The notes under the pieces were generated by a model, which saw only the letters and a program-made list of their open reading frames with translations, searched no databases and had not been told where the DNA came from. 64,000 nucleotides of DNA from Clostridium sp. HBUAS56010. GTDB taxonomy: Bacteria; Bacillota; Clostridia; Lachnospirales; Lachnospiraceae. A program made the translations under genes and the position numbers. The DNA is taken from positions 40,531 to 104,530 of the forward strand of contig NZ_SULJ01000005.1 in the NCBI RefSeq assembly GCF_007115105.1, read 5' to 3'. Positions 42,071 to 52,401 of this stretch are shown piece by piece (position 1 is the stretch's first letter; each line of letters opens with the position of its first letter).

Positions 42071-45019
42071 TTATAATTGAAATCCTGCAATGAAATTTTT
42101 AAGCAACCCACTAGCACAGTTTTTTGTGTCTTTAAAGCAGCTAATATCTCCGAACACAAAAAAATTGTCCTTAGCGCGAGATACGGCAACATTCATCAAG
42201 CTCTTGTTTGCATCAATGAAAAAACAACCATCTTGCTTTCCATACACTGTAGACAATATTATAATTTTTCTTTCTGCCCCTTGAAAAGTATGAACCGTTC
42301 CAACGCTTATTTTTGCATAATTAGCAGGCATCTGCTTTTTCAATTCTGCTTTTATAAATTGAACCTGAGCTTTAAATGGTGTTATAATCCCAATTAAATT
42401 TTCTTTGGACTCGCTTGGGTAAGCATTCACAATGTACTTAAAATTATTTTTCAGCCACTCGACAATCTGTTCCGCTTCTAAACGGTTTGCTCTGCTACTG
42501 CCCTTTCTACTGGAATGCTCAGTATCAATTTGCTTGAAGCCCATTTGCGGCCAGTGCTTTATGGCAAGCTTATCGTCATCCTTACCTTTTCCTCTCATCG
42601 GCTGGAGATTTTCTTTATACACTAACTGGTTGCAGTAGTCAATAATTTCATTATAGCAGCGACGGTGCTCGCTGAGGAACAGGCCTCTTTCTTCAAATTT
42701 TTCATATTTGCAGCACTTGGCAGCGACCTTCATTACGCAGGAGCAAGAACTGTTTAATCCTGTCTGCTCCAGTAATTTAAATTCATCTGTGGACTGTATT
42801 GCCCCATTGGAGACTGCCAGTGCTTTGTCAAGCGCTCTGTTCACACTCCATACCGGCTCTATCTGATAAACATCACCAACGACTACGGATTTCTTGGCAA
42901 GGGAAAACGCCCCTGCGGCAATCTCCGGCGATACCTGCCCAGCTTCGTCTACAATAAGCAAATCTATATAATTGTAAAGAAAAAAACTTTTTTGTTCTCC
43001 GAATGCCAGGAACTGCCTCGGTAACATATAGAATGTCATGACTAGGCAAGGTGTTATCATACTGAGCCTATTATAAAACTTATCCAAAACATTTTCAAAG
43101 TTTTTGCCCTTCTGCTTTTCCGTCAGCTCGTCCTCTCCGCCGGCCCACCTGCATTCGTAATAATGAACCGCCAGCCAGAACTCCATATACCTGTGTTTCT
43201 TATCCACCAGGCCGTTTATGTAGTCAAGGTCAAGGTTATACTTCGCATCGTTCTCTCCATGCAAATTAATGTTGTGTTTCTGTAGCTGCTCCAACTCGCT
43301 GTCATACCGGCTTTTTATTTTCTCAGCCACGGATTTTTTCTGCTTAAGGGCAGAAATTGCTGTATAGCACTGGGCATACAACTGACTGTATTTTTCCTTA
43401 ATTTCATCGAAGGTCATATATTCATTGAGAAAACCCTGTTCTTTGTCATTTATAAACAGTCTGAAATCGGTTTGTATTTTCCTTGCAAAGATTTTCATAA
43501 ATTTCAGCCATTTTACACAAAAGGGAATCTTCTTATAACAGTTTTCCCAGTCAAGGACTCTTTGGTGGATTTCGGAAATTGCTGTTTGCTTTTGTTCAAT
43601 TTCCATAAGCAATTTCTCAAGGAATATGTCAATGGTTTCACCGTTCAAATCACATTGGGAGGCTTCTTGAGCAAGTGATAGCAATTCTGTCTTACTCTTT
43701 TCAATGAATAACAGTTCTTCATGCAGTTTCTCCTGGCAGGCAGTGATGTTTTTGTACTTGCTCTCAAAATATTCATTGCAGCATGCGATCAGCTTGGACT
43801 TGGACTTTTCTATATTATCTTTATCTTCAATATCAAAGACAAAAAATTCTCCTTTTTGATTGGTGTACTGATAACCTTTACTTTTTGCTTCTTTTACCTT
43901 TGAGGAAGACGGAAAATAGCTGGCAAAGCTGTGCACTCCCTCAATCCATCTCTCTTCCAAATTAGAGATACCCATCTTTTTGATATTTCCGAAAGAGGCA
44001 ATGATATTTGTAACCGCCTGATTGTTCGTTGAAGAAACTACAATCAGCGGAGCCTTTTCCTTTTTCACGGCCCTTTTAACATACATATCTGCAACGATGG
44101 TCTGCAACAAGGTAGTTTTCCCGGTACCGGGAGGGCCATTGACCGCCAGAATTTCGCCGCAATCTATAGTATCAAAATGATTTATGGCTTCCCTTTGGGA
44201 AGGGGATAGCGGGTATTCACCATTCATCTGACCACAGTGTGCCTGCATTTGCGCTAACCCATTTTCTATAAGTGGCCTTGCATTTGCTACCTGCGTAGAT
44301 AAGAAATTATCGTAAAGCGCTTTGGGCTGGTCATCTTCCTGTAAGTGGTTGTACAAATTCATAATATGAAAAGTGGAATATACAGTCTTGTCTAGGAAAA
44401 GGTACACATTGCTCTCCAGCTCAAAACAGGGTTCCCTTTCATCCATATTACGGATTGTGGTTTGTTCAAAGGGAGATTCTGCAACGGCCTCATATAAGCC
44501 TTTAAAGAATACAGCGTAGTCAGACCATGACTTGATCTTTTCAATCCGGTCTACGTGGTTGCTCATAAAACCATCAACTGCATCGGCATCCCCTATGGCT
44601 AATTTTGGCTCAACCATCGGCATTAAGTATTCTCTAGGAAACCACGGAAGCTTTTTCTCACCCTCGTCCAACAGCAGCTGGCCTTGCTCATTGAGAATTG
44701 CCGGGATATAGTATATTCCGGTCAGCTCGTCAATTTCATCCTGTACCTTTTCGTTAGCTTCAAAAATTGTTTTTATAGTTTTCGCACAGATAATGACATT
44801 AACCAGGGGCTTTTTCTTTGCTTCATTCTCATCATCCAAGGTGTTTTTCTTTGCTTCTACAAAAATTCTTTTGCATGCTGCCAAGTTGATTTTTCCCTGA
44901 ATCACTTCATTAAGTGAGAGTATGGAAAAGTAGTCAGCCTTAAAATCAATGCCAATATTAGCTTGAGCTGCTACTGCACTTCTAAAGTATTTTGTTATTT
45001 CTTTAGATTTATCGTTCAT
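42071..45019 (-). CDS. Large SF1 helicase (COG1112/DNA2-UPF1-like), defence-associated
   Basis: 982 residues. SPSQREAINHF and GPPGTGKTT (Walker A, residues about 295-303) start the AAA_11 domain, a ~250-residue coiled-coil insert follows, then LLIVDEAGQ (Walker B DEAG) and the AAA_12 half (GIITPFKAQVQFIKAELKKQ, TFQGAERKIIILSTVYG, MNVAVSRAKDNFFVFGD). No PLD or other nuclease domain is visible. Such helicases occur in defence islands (Mokosh-like, Hhe-like). Last gene of the island; likely acts on invading RNA or DNA. Confidence 0.82.
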   Translation of the reverse strand: MNDKSKEITKYFRSAVAAQANIGIDFKADYFSILSLNEVIQGKINLAACKRIFVEAKKNTLDDENEAKKKPLVNVIICAKTIKTIFEANEKVQDEIDELTGIYYIPAILNEQGQLLLDEGEKKLPWFPREYLMPMVEPKLAIGDADAVDGFMSNHVDRIEKIKSWSDYAVFFKGLYEAVAESPFEQTTIRNMDEREPCFELESNVYLFLDKTVYSTFHIMNLYNHLQEDDQPKALYDNFLSTQVANARPLIENGLAQMQAHCGQMNGEYPLSPSQREAINHFDTIDCGEILAVNGPPGTGKTTLLQTIVADMYVKRAVKKEKAPLIVVSSTNNQAVTNIIASFGNIKKMGISNLEERWIEGVHSFASYFPSSSKVKEAKSKGYQYTNQKGEFFVFDIEDKDNIEKSKSKLIACCNEYFESKYKNITACQEKLHEELLFIEKSKTELLSLAQEASQCDLNGETIDIFLEKLLMEIEQKQTAISEIHQRVLDWENCYKKIPFCVKWLKFMKIFARKIQTDFRLFINDKEQGFLNEYMTFDEIKEKYSQLYAQCYTAISALKQKKSVAEKIKSRYDSELEQLQKHNINLHGENDAKYNLDLDYINGLVDKKHRYMEFWLAVHYYECRWAGGEDELTEKQKGKNFENVLDKFYNRLSMITPCLVMTFYMLPRQFLAFGEQKSFFLYNYIDLLIVDEAGQVSPEIAAGAFSLAKKSVVVGDVYQIEPVWSVNRALDKALAVSNGAIQSTDEFKLLEQTGLNSSCSCVMKVAAKCCKYEKFEERGLFLSEHRRCYNEIIDYCNQLVYKENLQPMRGKGKDDDKLAIKHWPQMGFKQIDTEHSSRKGSSRANRLEAEQIVEWLKNNFKYIVNAYPSESKENLIGIITPFKAQVQFIKAELKKQMPANYAKISVGTVHTFQGAERKIIILSTVYGKQDGCFFIDANKSLMNVAVSRAKDNFFVFGDISCFKDTKNCASGLLKNFIAGFQL

Positions 45020-45100
45020 CTTTATCCCTCTTTGCGTTGTCGTTTTCTCCAGAGAAAATGAATATTATATGAGTTACTCACTTAATATTACATATCTATA

Positions 45101-46354
45101 TTAAAGTCGATGTATCTTAAAAGGTGCCAAACATTCATCAATTGTTGAATACAATGTAACCCTTTCACATCCAAGTTCTTTCATTAGTGTTTCAGCCCAC
45201 TGTTTATCCTTATCACTATAGAAAGATATATGCCAAGCCGCATCATTTTTACTGTGGACGACCTTTGTTTCGCTTTGATCAACATCTTTCTCGTTCATTT
45301 TCTCAAGTAGTTTAATAAACATTCTTTGAAATTCTTGATTCCTTAATGACTGCTCCTGCGAATATTTTCTAACAACAGATTCCTTCTGCTCTGACTGAAT
45401 ATTTTGATCAGCTGAATTATATCCAATATGACTGATAGCATATTGTAAGCGGTTATGTAGCTCGTTAATTGATTGAGTATCTACCTTACTATTTTCATTG
45501 GGTTGCATTAACTTATGGAACCTGGTTGAATCTGCAAGAAATGCGAAATATTCTATATCCGGTAGTCCCATTGAATGACCTAAAACATACACATTCTTTA
45601 TTTCTTCTGCCATAACCCCATGCATAGCTAAAAACATACAAAGGAATTGAATGTTATCCTGTACATGCTTATCAGTCTCATATAGGATTTTTTCTACAAA
45701 ATATAAACCTCGAAACCTTCCACCTAGTTGATATAAAGCTTCCTCTGGTAATTGAGGATGTGTAGAATGCCCATATATAATTGAATCTCTATCTGCAGCC
45801 TCACCATGAATATGGCATTCGTTTCCCATCTTCACTTTGAAACGCCTCAGTAGGGTATCGGTATAATTGAAATTTATGAACAGACAATTGTCACCAAATT
45901 GGTAATCCGTATCTCTATTATCAACCTTAATCGTGGCAATCCAGTTGCAAAAAGCTTCTTTCAAAATACGATCAGCATTTCGTATACTTTTGTCCATTTC
46001 ACGAAGAGATTTTCGCTCTTTACCAAAGAAAAGATTCAACCTTTCTGCATCAAGTTTATCCAAAGAAGTCTCAAATGTACTCCAAAACTCGTCATCAAGC
46101 TGCTTGGGTTTAAATGGGTTGCCGTATATCAGTTCTACATCACTAATAGATATTTTTTGCCCGTTTTCATCAGCTAAAACTCTTTTTTTAATCCTCAGCC
46201 TATTCATTATCTCATCACAATGTGAAAGATAATATTTCTGAAATTGATCGTATCCTGTATCTAGTCCCTGCCAGATATCAAAACCATTCCCTATAATGAT
46301 CAGTGTATCTTTAGGCACGAATGATGCTTCTTTTTTAGTTTTATTTCTAAACAA
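45101..46354 (-). CDS. abiH: AbiH-like abortive infection protein
   Basis: 417 residues. LIIIGNGFDIWQGLDTGYDQ, CLFINFNYTDTLLRRF, NECHIHG and VYVLGHSMGLPDIEYF are the AbiH signature (SIR2-like nucleotide-binding fold). Phage-triggered abortive infection is known for this family; mechanism unresolved. The start codon is TTG at 46354 behind GGGGGATG. The C-terminal 130 residues add a helical tail. Confidence 0.88.
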   Translation of the reverse strand: MFRNKTKKEASFVPKDTLIIIGNGFDIWQGLDTGYDQFQKYYLSHCDEIMNRLRIKKRVLADENGQKISISDVELIYGNPFKPKQLDDEFWSTFETSLDKLDAERLNLFFGKERKSLREMDKSIRNADRILKEAFCNWIATIKVDNRDTDYQFGDNCLFINFNYTDTLLRRFKVKMGNECHIHGEAADRDSIIYGHSTHPQLPEEALYQLGGRFRGLYFVEKILYETDKHVQDNIQFLCMFLAMHGVMAEEIKNVYVLGHSMGLPDIEYFAFLADSTRFHKLMQPNENSKVDTQSINELHNRLQYAISHIGYNSADQNIQSEQKESVVRKYSQEQSLRNQEFQRMFIKLLEKMNEKDVDQSETKVVHSKNDAAWHISFYSDKDKQWAETLMKELGCERVTLYSTIDECLAPFKIHRL

Positions 46355-46366
46355 GTTATCATCCCC

Positions 46367-46477
46367 CTAACGTCCTTCTGCAGAGACAAAATCCACATAA
46401 ATGAACTCATCTGTACCGAAATTCTCAATAAACGTTGCAACTTGGTTAAATATAATTTTTTCATCTCTAAGTGTCAA
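46367..46477 (-). CDS. Possible 36-residue ORF before AbiH
   Basis: With a TTG start (46477) it reads MTLRDEKIIFNQVATFIENF then GTDEFIYVDFVSAEGR, 8 bases before the AbiH SD region. The acidic, well-composed peptide looks coding, but no site is seen. It may be a remnant or a small partner. Confidence 0.3.
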   Translation of the reverse strand: MTLRDEKIIFNQVATFIENFGTDEFIYVDFVSAEGR

Positions 46478-46570
46478 CTCATCAACTTAATGATTAACTC
46501 CAATTCAGCTATTACCTTTTTCATAACAATCGTATTCGTACAGCCATCCCACATATCAATAATTACTACT

Positions 46571-47152
46571 CTATGCCATATACTGACCACAGCATCTTTT
46601 ATACTTAATTCCAGACTGGCACGGACATGGATCATTACGGCCAACCTTCTGATTTAATAGCTTCTCTATTTCATATATTCTTTTAAGCATCGCGGTTGTT
46701 AATGTATATGTATTACCGTTGGCTTCTGCTGCTATTTGATCACGTTCATTAAAAAGAGAAATAAATTCTGCCACTAACGGGGATGAAGTCAATTCTTTCC
46801 GGATACTAGGTATTATATTACCCCCATATACCATTTGGGGTTCAATTAAAAACAAAATCGATTTTTCTTCATTGATGTGAGGAGTAATATCTTTTAAATC
46901 ACCGTTTGGAGACTTCCACACAGCATGTGCTTCTGCTTCGATTAAAACATTCGCTCTTTGCCAAATGCACCTACCGAACACACTTTGACCACCATACTCT
47001 TTAACATATTCAGCGACGTTTTGAAAGCACTCATTAAAACGACTTTTGGAACTTGCTTTTACTGGAACATATATAGGTTGATATTCAGATATAGATTGAC
47101 ACAGCTCCATAATCTGCTCTGTAATAATTTGTGGAGTAGCTATTTTACCCAT
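46571..47152 (-). CDS. SEC-C motif protein
   Basis: 193 residues, start at ATG 47152 (MGKIATPQIITEQIMELCQS) behind TAGGAGATT. The C-terminus VGRNDPCPCQSGIKYKRCCG is the SEC-C zinc motif (C-P-C...CC). The body is alpha/beta with no recognised enzyme motif. SEC-C proteins accompany AbiH, helicases and other defence genes. Role probably nucleic-acid or ribosome binding. Confidence 0.78.
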   Translation of the reverse strand: MGKIATPQIITEQIMELCQSISEYQPIYVPVKASSKSRFNECFQNVAEYVKEYGGQSVFGRCIWQRANVLIEAEAHAVWKSPNGDLKDITPHINEEKSILFLIEPQMVYGGNIIPSIRKELTSSPLVAEFISLFNERDQIAAEANGNTYTLTTAMLKRIYEIEKLLNQKVGRNDPCPCQSGIKYKRCCGQYMA

Positions 47153-47192
47153 TCGATAATCTCCTATCAATATTTTAACCGACGAAATGTTT

Positions 47193-47315
47193 TTAATAAT
47201 AGTCACTGTAATAAGAATTCATTTCCGATTCATAATCCGCTATAGCATCTAACATTGAATCACATCCCTCAAGAAAATTTAACAATGCCCGCATAAATTC
47301 ATATATATTCTTCAA
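47193..47315 (-). CDS. Small ORF coupled to the HEPN-like gene
   Basis: 40 residues with TTG (47315) overlapping the upstream stop, or 33 from the ATG at 47294: MRALLNFLEGCDSMLDAIAD then YESEMNSYYSDYY. Acidic and aromatic. Overlaps the 5' part of the SEC-C region. Possible antitoxin-like partner; not recognised. Confidence 0.45.
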   Translation of the reverse strand: MKNIYEFMRALLNFLEGCDSMLDAIADYESEMNSYYSDYY

Positions 47316-48391
47316 GTCAAACAGTCTATTATTAATTCTATATTCCAAGCTATAGGATGTTGGGTACTGAAGTTATCTCCATTTTTATCAATTCTATTAA
47401 TTACATCCAGCTGCTTTTCTACAATATTGATTAAATCCGTATCTTGTCCCTGTTCACTAGCATAATATAAAATAACCGGTTTTACATTCTTCCAGAGATC
47501 TTTTTTTATTAGGTGACTCTTTCTTTTTGAAAAAAAAGCATGCTTTGATACACCTTTTTCAACCCTGCTGTAAAAAAGTCTCTTCAAACACAGTTCTAAT
47601 GCATTTCTTAACGTAAACATTAATGGATATAGTTTCTCTTCATTATGTAGCTCTTTATTTTTAAAAATGAAATCTGCAACCGCTATATAACCTGTTATCT
47701 TCACATGAAATCCTTCATCGGTCAAACTCTGCCACAAATAGCAATTACCGATTCCATGTGATGCCATAATAAAGAACTCTGGCTTAAGATTATTATCAAA
47801 ACTATCATCTGGACTTACTATGCCACATTCTATACACTTTTTAATGAGAGCAGATGCCTGGAGTAAATTATTTGCTACATCTACATTATCAATAAACTTT
47901 TTCCTGTATTTAGAAAGAAAATCGTCCTCAAATGGAAAACGAAACATATCTGATTGTGCATCTACTAATTCTAGAGAAATGAAGTATTCTTCCAACCATT
48001 GCTTTTCCTCTTGTGTTAAATAATTCTCTTTATCATAAGAATAATACTCCGCCCAAAGTGCAGATAAATTATGGCAACATTTTTCAAAAACAGATTGTAT
48101 TTCAGATTTCTTTGTACAAATTCTGCATAATAGCGCCTTAAGTCCCAACTCCATGCTTTGCCTGATCATAAAAATTCCAGTTAGAAACCACATATCCGAC
48201 TTAACATTATCGTGACCGCTCTCAATAACATTATTAAAAACCTGAAAACCGCAATTATAGAATTGATACGATAGATTTTTATAATCCATAAATGGTTTCT
48301 TACTCCATTTTACTTCAACCCGGTACTCAGCATTATCTACTTTTTCAAAATCCATATTTTCTGAAGGCCATAACCACTTCTCTGAATCCAT
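47312..48391 (-). CDS. Protein with tandem HEPN-like repeats
   Basis: 359 residues. The segment WFLTGIFMIRQSMELGLKAL (about 67-86) with later HNLSALW, and the segment LYPLMFTLRNALELCLKRLF (about 255-274) with HLIKKDLW, have the same layout: F/LR-x-A-x-EL-x-LK then H-L-x-x-LW. This is a HEPN-fold pattern duplicated in one protein. No R-x4-6-H nuclease motif is evident, so the copies may be binding domains or use an altered site. It lies just downstream of GajB. Function inferred as defence. Confidence 0.62.
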   Translation of the reverse strand: MDSEKWLWPSENMDFEKVDNAEYRVEVKWSKKPFMDYKNLSYQFYNCGFQVFNNVIESGHDNVKSDMWFLTGIFMIRQSMELGLKALLCRICTKKSEIQSVFEKCCHNLSALWAEYYSYDKENYLTQEEKQWLEEYFISLELVDAQSDMFRFPFEDDFLSKYRKKFIDNVDVANNLLQASALIKKCIECGIVSPDDSFDNNLKPEFFIMASHGIGNCYLWQSLTDEGFHVKITGYIAVADFIFKNKELHNEEKLYPLMFTLRNALELCLKRLFYSRVEKGVSKHAFFSKRKSHLIKKDLWKNVKPVILYYASEQGQDTDLINIVEKQLDVINRIDKNGDNFSTQHPIAWNIELIIDCLT

Positions 48392-48482
48392 ATTTTCACC
48401 TCACCAACACCTGATGCAACATTATTTTCATCTTCATCTGAATTGTTCTAATAAAACCCTCAAGAGCTTTATTTTTATAGTG

Positions 48483-50411
48483 TTAGTCTACAACTTTTAT
48501 CGTCCAACCTGTATCTTGCAATGATTTTTGTGCCTTATCATCAACAAACTCTATTGGCATTGCAAGGCATAATAATGCTTTCGCACGTGTCATAGCTACA
48601 TACTGGCACTTTAAGCGACTATGATTAGACCCCACAGATTTAGGTGGTTTATTGCACAGATATTTAAGTATAGCTTTCATGTTGTGCGCTTTTGAATAGG
48701 TTTCTAATACCAAAGTAGCCAAATGTGTTCTTCCTTTTACTGAATGAATACTGCCAAACTCCAAATCAACGCAACGTTCACTTATTTTATCCTCAAAAAC
48801 ATAATGATTTGGCATCACTTGTGGTATTGCTTCTTGGGTATTACAACTGAAATAGTTTTCATTTGTCCATGCTATAAATTCCTTAACTTTTTCATTTATT
48901 GTCAAATCAAGTCCTTTTAAAATATCTTTCAAAATGCTAACTACGCTTTGCCACTCTTCCTCTTTCGAAATATCAGCAGAAGACAATACATAAAAATCCT
49001 TTCGTATCTCCAACTGTTTTTCTTCAGGAAATTGTTTGATAATTGATAAAAAAGGATTATTGGTTGCGGCAATTAAATTTTGACCTTTTGCCTTGTTGAT
49101 AAGTCTCCGGATACCTTTTGCAATCCATTCTATTTGGGCGCATAATTCATTATTTTTTTCAAATTCAAAGCGTCCCATTCTAAAATATTCTATAAGGCTA
49201 TTAGGATTTATACTTTTGCTTGTTCTTCTAGCTTCATAATTCGACCAATAGTCATATATGCCTTTGGGAAATTGTTTTTCTGTAGTTTCGTCTTTCTTCA
49301 CATGAACCATTCCAATAACATGGCATCCACGTTTCTTATTTTTCAACAATTCTTCATCAGAAAAAGTATCTAACAAAAGTTGTGCAAACTCCTCAATGAC
49401 TTGTCCAACCTTATCTTTTGAAAATAAATAAAGTGTATGGCTACTTTGTTTTCCAGAAAAATCATTTTCTGTACCTTTCATTTGTTCTGCAGAAATAGCT
49501 ACAGTATTTGCTAAATGTGCTATTCTATTATCAAATCTTTTACTCTCACTCAACAACAGTGGTGATGGGCGTGGGAACGCAGGTTGTTCAACGATCTCAT
49601 TAACATAATTATAAATTGCTTGGTTGCTATCACCAAATCCCTGTCGAATCGTCATGCCGCTTGCTTCCGGAAATGCCTTATGAATTAGCTCCCATTGAAA
49701 TGAATTAGTATCTTGTGCTTCGTCAATAAAAAATATCGGAAATCGCTGCTGCAGTCCAACAGGTAGAGAATCACATTCATCAAACGCTTGCTTTGCATAT
49801 AGCAACATCTCATCAAATGTAAAGTTTCCATCACTTTGAGATTTCTGTATTGCTTCTAAAATTTTCTGACGTGTTTCACCCTGTTTGTCCCAGTCTATGC
49901 GTCCGATATTCCCATTGTAGCTACAAATTTGTGAGTCCCTATAGTTCTTCTCTAAATATAATCTTGTGCCACGAGGGAGCATATACCAGCGAGATTTTCT
50001 TACAACATCTGAGTCAATCATATTTATGAAAAAGCCTTTTGATCGAATCCAAGGCAATGCAACAAATGTATCAAAAAAGGAATGAAGCGTCCCAATAAAG
50101 TGCGGGTACGCCAAAAGCTTTCTTCCAATATCCGTATTTCCTAATCGTTCTTCAATTTCTTCACGAGCAACATTTGTATGTGACAGAACACATATACCTG
50201 AATTATTGTATGGCCATTTTCTTGCTAAAATTGCTAATTTTGCAATGAGTGTGGTCGTTTTTCCGCTTCCCGGAAACGCTTGGATATCTATTGATTCTAA
50301 GTTTTTAATTATGTTGACTCTATCATCATTAAAGCGAAATCCCATAATGGACTCAACCCAAGTAATATCGTCATCAGTAATTCTGATTTGCTCCAACCTT
50401 TCAATTCCCAT
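48483..50411 (-). CDS. gajB: GajB-like UvrD helicase (Gabija)
   Basis: 642 residues of the SF1A UvrD/PcrA type. Walker A AFPGSGKTTT (45-54), CVLSHTNVAREEI, IFFIDEAQDTNSFQW (Walker B at 229-234), GFGDSNQAIY, SIHSVKGRTH and QYVAMTRAKALLCLAM (motif VI). It starts 3 bases after the OLD gene stop, so the two are translated together. Together they match Gabija, where GajB senses DNA ends or helps activate GajA. It is about 150 residues longer than the usual GajB (~490), so a variant. Confidence 0.87.
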   Translation of the reverse strand: MGIERLEQIRITDDDITWVESIMGFRFNDDRVNIIKNLESIDIQAFPGSGKTTTLIAKLAILARKWPYNNSGICVLSHTNVAREEIEERLGNTDIGRKLLAYPHFIGTLHSFFDTFVALPWIRSKGFFINMIDSDVVRKSRWYMLPRGTRLYLEKNYRDSQICSYNGNIGRIDWDKQGETRQKILEAIQKSQSDGNFTFDEMLLYAKQAFDECDSLPVGLQQRFPIFFIDEAQDTNSFQWELIHKAFPEASGMTIRQGFGDSNQAIYNYVNEIVEQPAFPRPSPLLLSESKRFDNRIAHLANTVAISAEQMKGTENDFSGKQSSHTLYLFSKDKVGQVIEEFAQLLLDTFSDEELLKNKKRGCHVIGMVHVKKDETTEKQFPKGIYDYWSNYEARRTSKSINPNSLIEYFRMGRFEFEKNNELCAQIEWIAKGIRRLINKAKGQNLIAATNNPFLSIIKQFPEEKQLEIRKDFYVLSSADISKEEEWQSVVSILKDILKGLDLTINEKVKEFIAWTNENYFSCNTQEAIPQVMPNHYVFEDKISERCVDLEFGSIHSVKGRTHLATLVLETYSKAHNMKAILKYLCNKPPKSVGSNHSRLKCQYVAMTRAKALLCLAMPIEFVDDKAQKSLQDTGWTIKVVD

Positions 50412-50414
50412 AAT

Positions 50415-52328
50415 TTATTCCCCTGCAACGTATTCTATTGCATCCACTAGATAATTTGGCAACATAGATTTTAACTCATTTGCATTTCCTGTGAAAGTAT
50501 CTTCAAGTTCAAATGCAAACTGTTGTGCAAAATCTGCTTTAGATGCGGTCTTCTTAGCAAAATATTTATAGAAATAAGAGGACCTATCCTCTGGCGTAGG
50601 TAATGATTTGATTGCTGTCTTAATGTCTTCTGTTTTTTTATCCCAGTTTTGCTTAGCATAGCTTACTTTAACTAATGCCCTAATTAAAGCCTCTTGCATT
50701 TTACTATGACTTAAGCCTGCAAAAGCCAAGTCATACTCCAAAGTCCAGTGATCTGCAATGTATGTTACAACCTGTTGTCCATCTGCTTTTTGCTTTATAT
50801 TCTTAAGGTGAGAGGTTGCTTCTTCCAACGTAAAATCCGCTTCTGCTCTCCAATTCCGGTCTTCCTTTTTCGGCCATGTTGACGGATCTAGCGTATATTT
50901 TTCGTCAATGCAAATACCAGGAGCACAGTTCGGCATAACATCTCTATCAGTAACACAGGCAACTTTAATGCCCCAGGTATCATCAATATTGGAACGTTGA
51001 AATATTCTTGCATAGCGACGCAGGCCTGTGCTTCTAACATCAACTAATGAAGTTCCGAAGTCCGTAAAGCTACATCCTAATAATTTGGCTATGGTAGGAA
51101 GTAACAGAGCTTCTCCAGGCCCCTCTACAATAATTACACTTCGCGCAAAAAACAAGTTGGCTTTTGTAGCATCCAAATACTTTTCCAAATATCTGTAATC
51201 ATCATCATCCAACATTGTATGACCTTTTGCCAATGGAAGCACTTGCCCTTCTTTTACCATTACAATATTATCTATTTTTACCACAGAAGCTAATAATGGT
51301 GAATGTGTTGTAATAATTATCTGGTGTTGTTTGTTTTCTGCTTCATTTTCAAGAGACTGAATTAACTTTAGTTGCCGCTGGGCATGCACATGAGCTTCCG
51401 GCTCCTCAATAAGTAAGAACGATGATTTCTTTTCCGTTTCAGCTTCTTTATGTAAAAGTAGTTCACATGCCATGCTCATTATATTACTCGTGCCCAATCC
51501 AACTTTACCTTGCATAGCACTTACATTTTTATCGACCGCCAAGTCAAGTTTTTCTAAAAGAGCCAATGTCTTTTGAAGATCATTGCTATTGGAACCTGCC
51601 ACCTCAAATCTTGTTTTGATGACATCTTTTTTTAGAAGCATTTGCTTACCTAATATTTCTGTCATGTCATCATTTATCGACTTAAGAGAGGGATGAGCTG
51701 CCAACAAACTGTTTGATAAGTTTGTAATACCTACCAAGGACAACTCATGTATATCCATTCCGTCTTGAAACTCACTTTTTCCTTGATTTAAACCCGGTAT
51801 GTTTTGGACAATCTGAGATAAACGTGAATGCCTTCCAGCTTGCATATCACTATAAGCATCACGCAGGGCTCTTAAATATGTAATACGAAGCAGCTCACGA
51901 GCTTCCGAGGATGGGGCAGGACCATTACCATCCTTACCTGTAGAAAATGAAGAAACTGGCCTGGGTGGTTTAAACGATAATAAATATTTACATTTCCAGT
52001 GCAAATACAAACAAGGCGTATTTGCTGCTGCTTTCTTTTCATATGTTAAGCATTCCAAGAAGTAGGCTTGCTCATCTGGAGTCAAATTAGTGAATTTACA
52101 ACTAACACTAATTTCTCGAGAGATGTCCTCATTAAAAAAGTCATTTGTTTCTATACGAATCCAGCCGAAATCTGTTGTTCCAAGTACAATTCTGATGGCG
52201 TCCATTATAGCCGATTTACCTGAGTCATTTTCTCCTACCAAAACAGTTAAACCTGGATTAAAATTAATGATGTGCTCATCATCATTAAAACACCGAAAAT
52301 TTTTTATTTGTAATGAAGACAAATACAT
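50415..52328 (-). CDS. gajA: GajA-like OLD-family ATPase/TOPRIM nuclease (Gabija)
   Basis: 637 residues, start at ATG 52328 (MYLSSLQIKNFRCFNDDEHI) behind GGGAGGTG. The ABC-type ATPase has GENDSGKS (32-39), LLIEEPEAHVH (305-315) and TTHS (340-343). The TOPRIM part has IIVEGPGEA (E402) and TDRD (D461, D463). GajA cuts DNA in a nucleotide-regulated way; ATP depletion in infected cells releases it. Family is strong; the added length and Lys-rich C-terminus are unusual. Confidence 0.88.
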   Translation of the reverse strand: MYLSSLQIKNFRCFNDDEHIINFNPGLTVLVGENDSGKSAIMDAIRIVLGTTDFGWIRIETNDFFNEDISREISVSCKFTNLTPDEQAYFLECLTYEKKAAANTPCLYLHWKCKYLLSFKPPRPVSSFSTGKDGNGPAPSSEARELLRITYLRALRDAYSDMQAGRHSRLSQIVQNIPGLNQGKSEFQDGMDIHELSLVGITNLSNSLLAAHPSLKSINDDMTEILGKQMLLKKDVIKTRFEVAGSNSNDLQKTLALLEKLDLAVDKNVSAMQGKVGLGTSNIMSMACELLLHKEAETEKKSSFLLIEEPEAHVHAQRQLKLIQSLENEAENKQHQIIITTHSPLLASVVKIDNIVMVKEGQVLPLAKGHTMLDDDDYRYLEKYLDATKANLFFARSVIIVEGPGEALLLPTIAKLLGCSFTDFGTSLVDVRSTGLRRYARIFQRSNIDDTWGIKVACVTDRDVMPNCAPGICIDEKYTLDPSTWPKKEDRNWRAEADFTLEEATSHLKNIKQKADGQQVVTYIADHWTLEYDLAFAGLSHSKMQEALIRALVKVSYAKQNWDKKTEDIKTAIKSLPTPEDRSSYFYKYFAKKTASKADFAQQFAFELEDTFTGNANELKSMLPNYLVDAIEYVAGE

Positions 52329-52401
52329 AGTTGCACCTCCCAGTTTTCTATATCCTGCATATACAAGCCGTAATATAAGCAAATAATTAAGAATCAATCC
52401 A

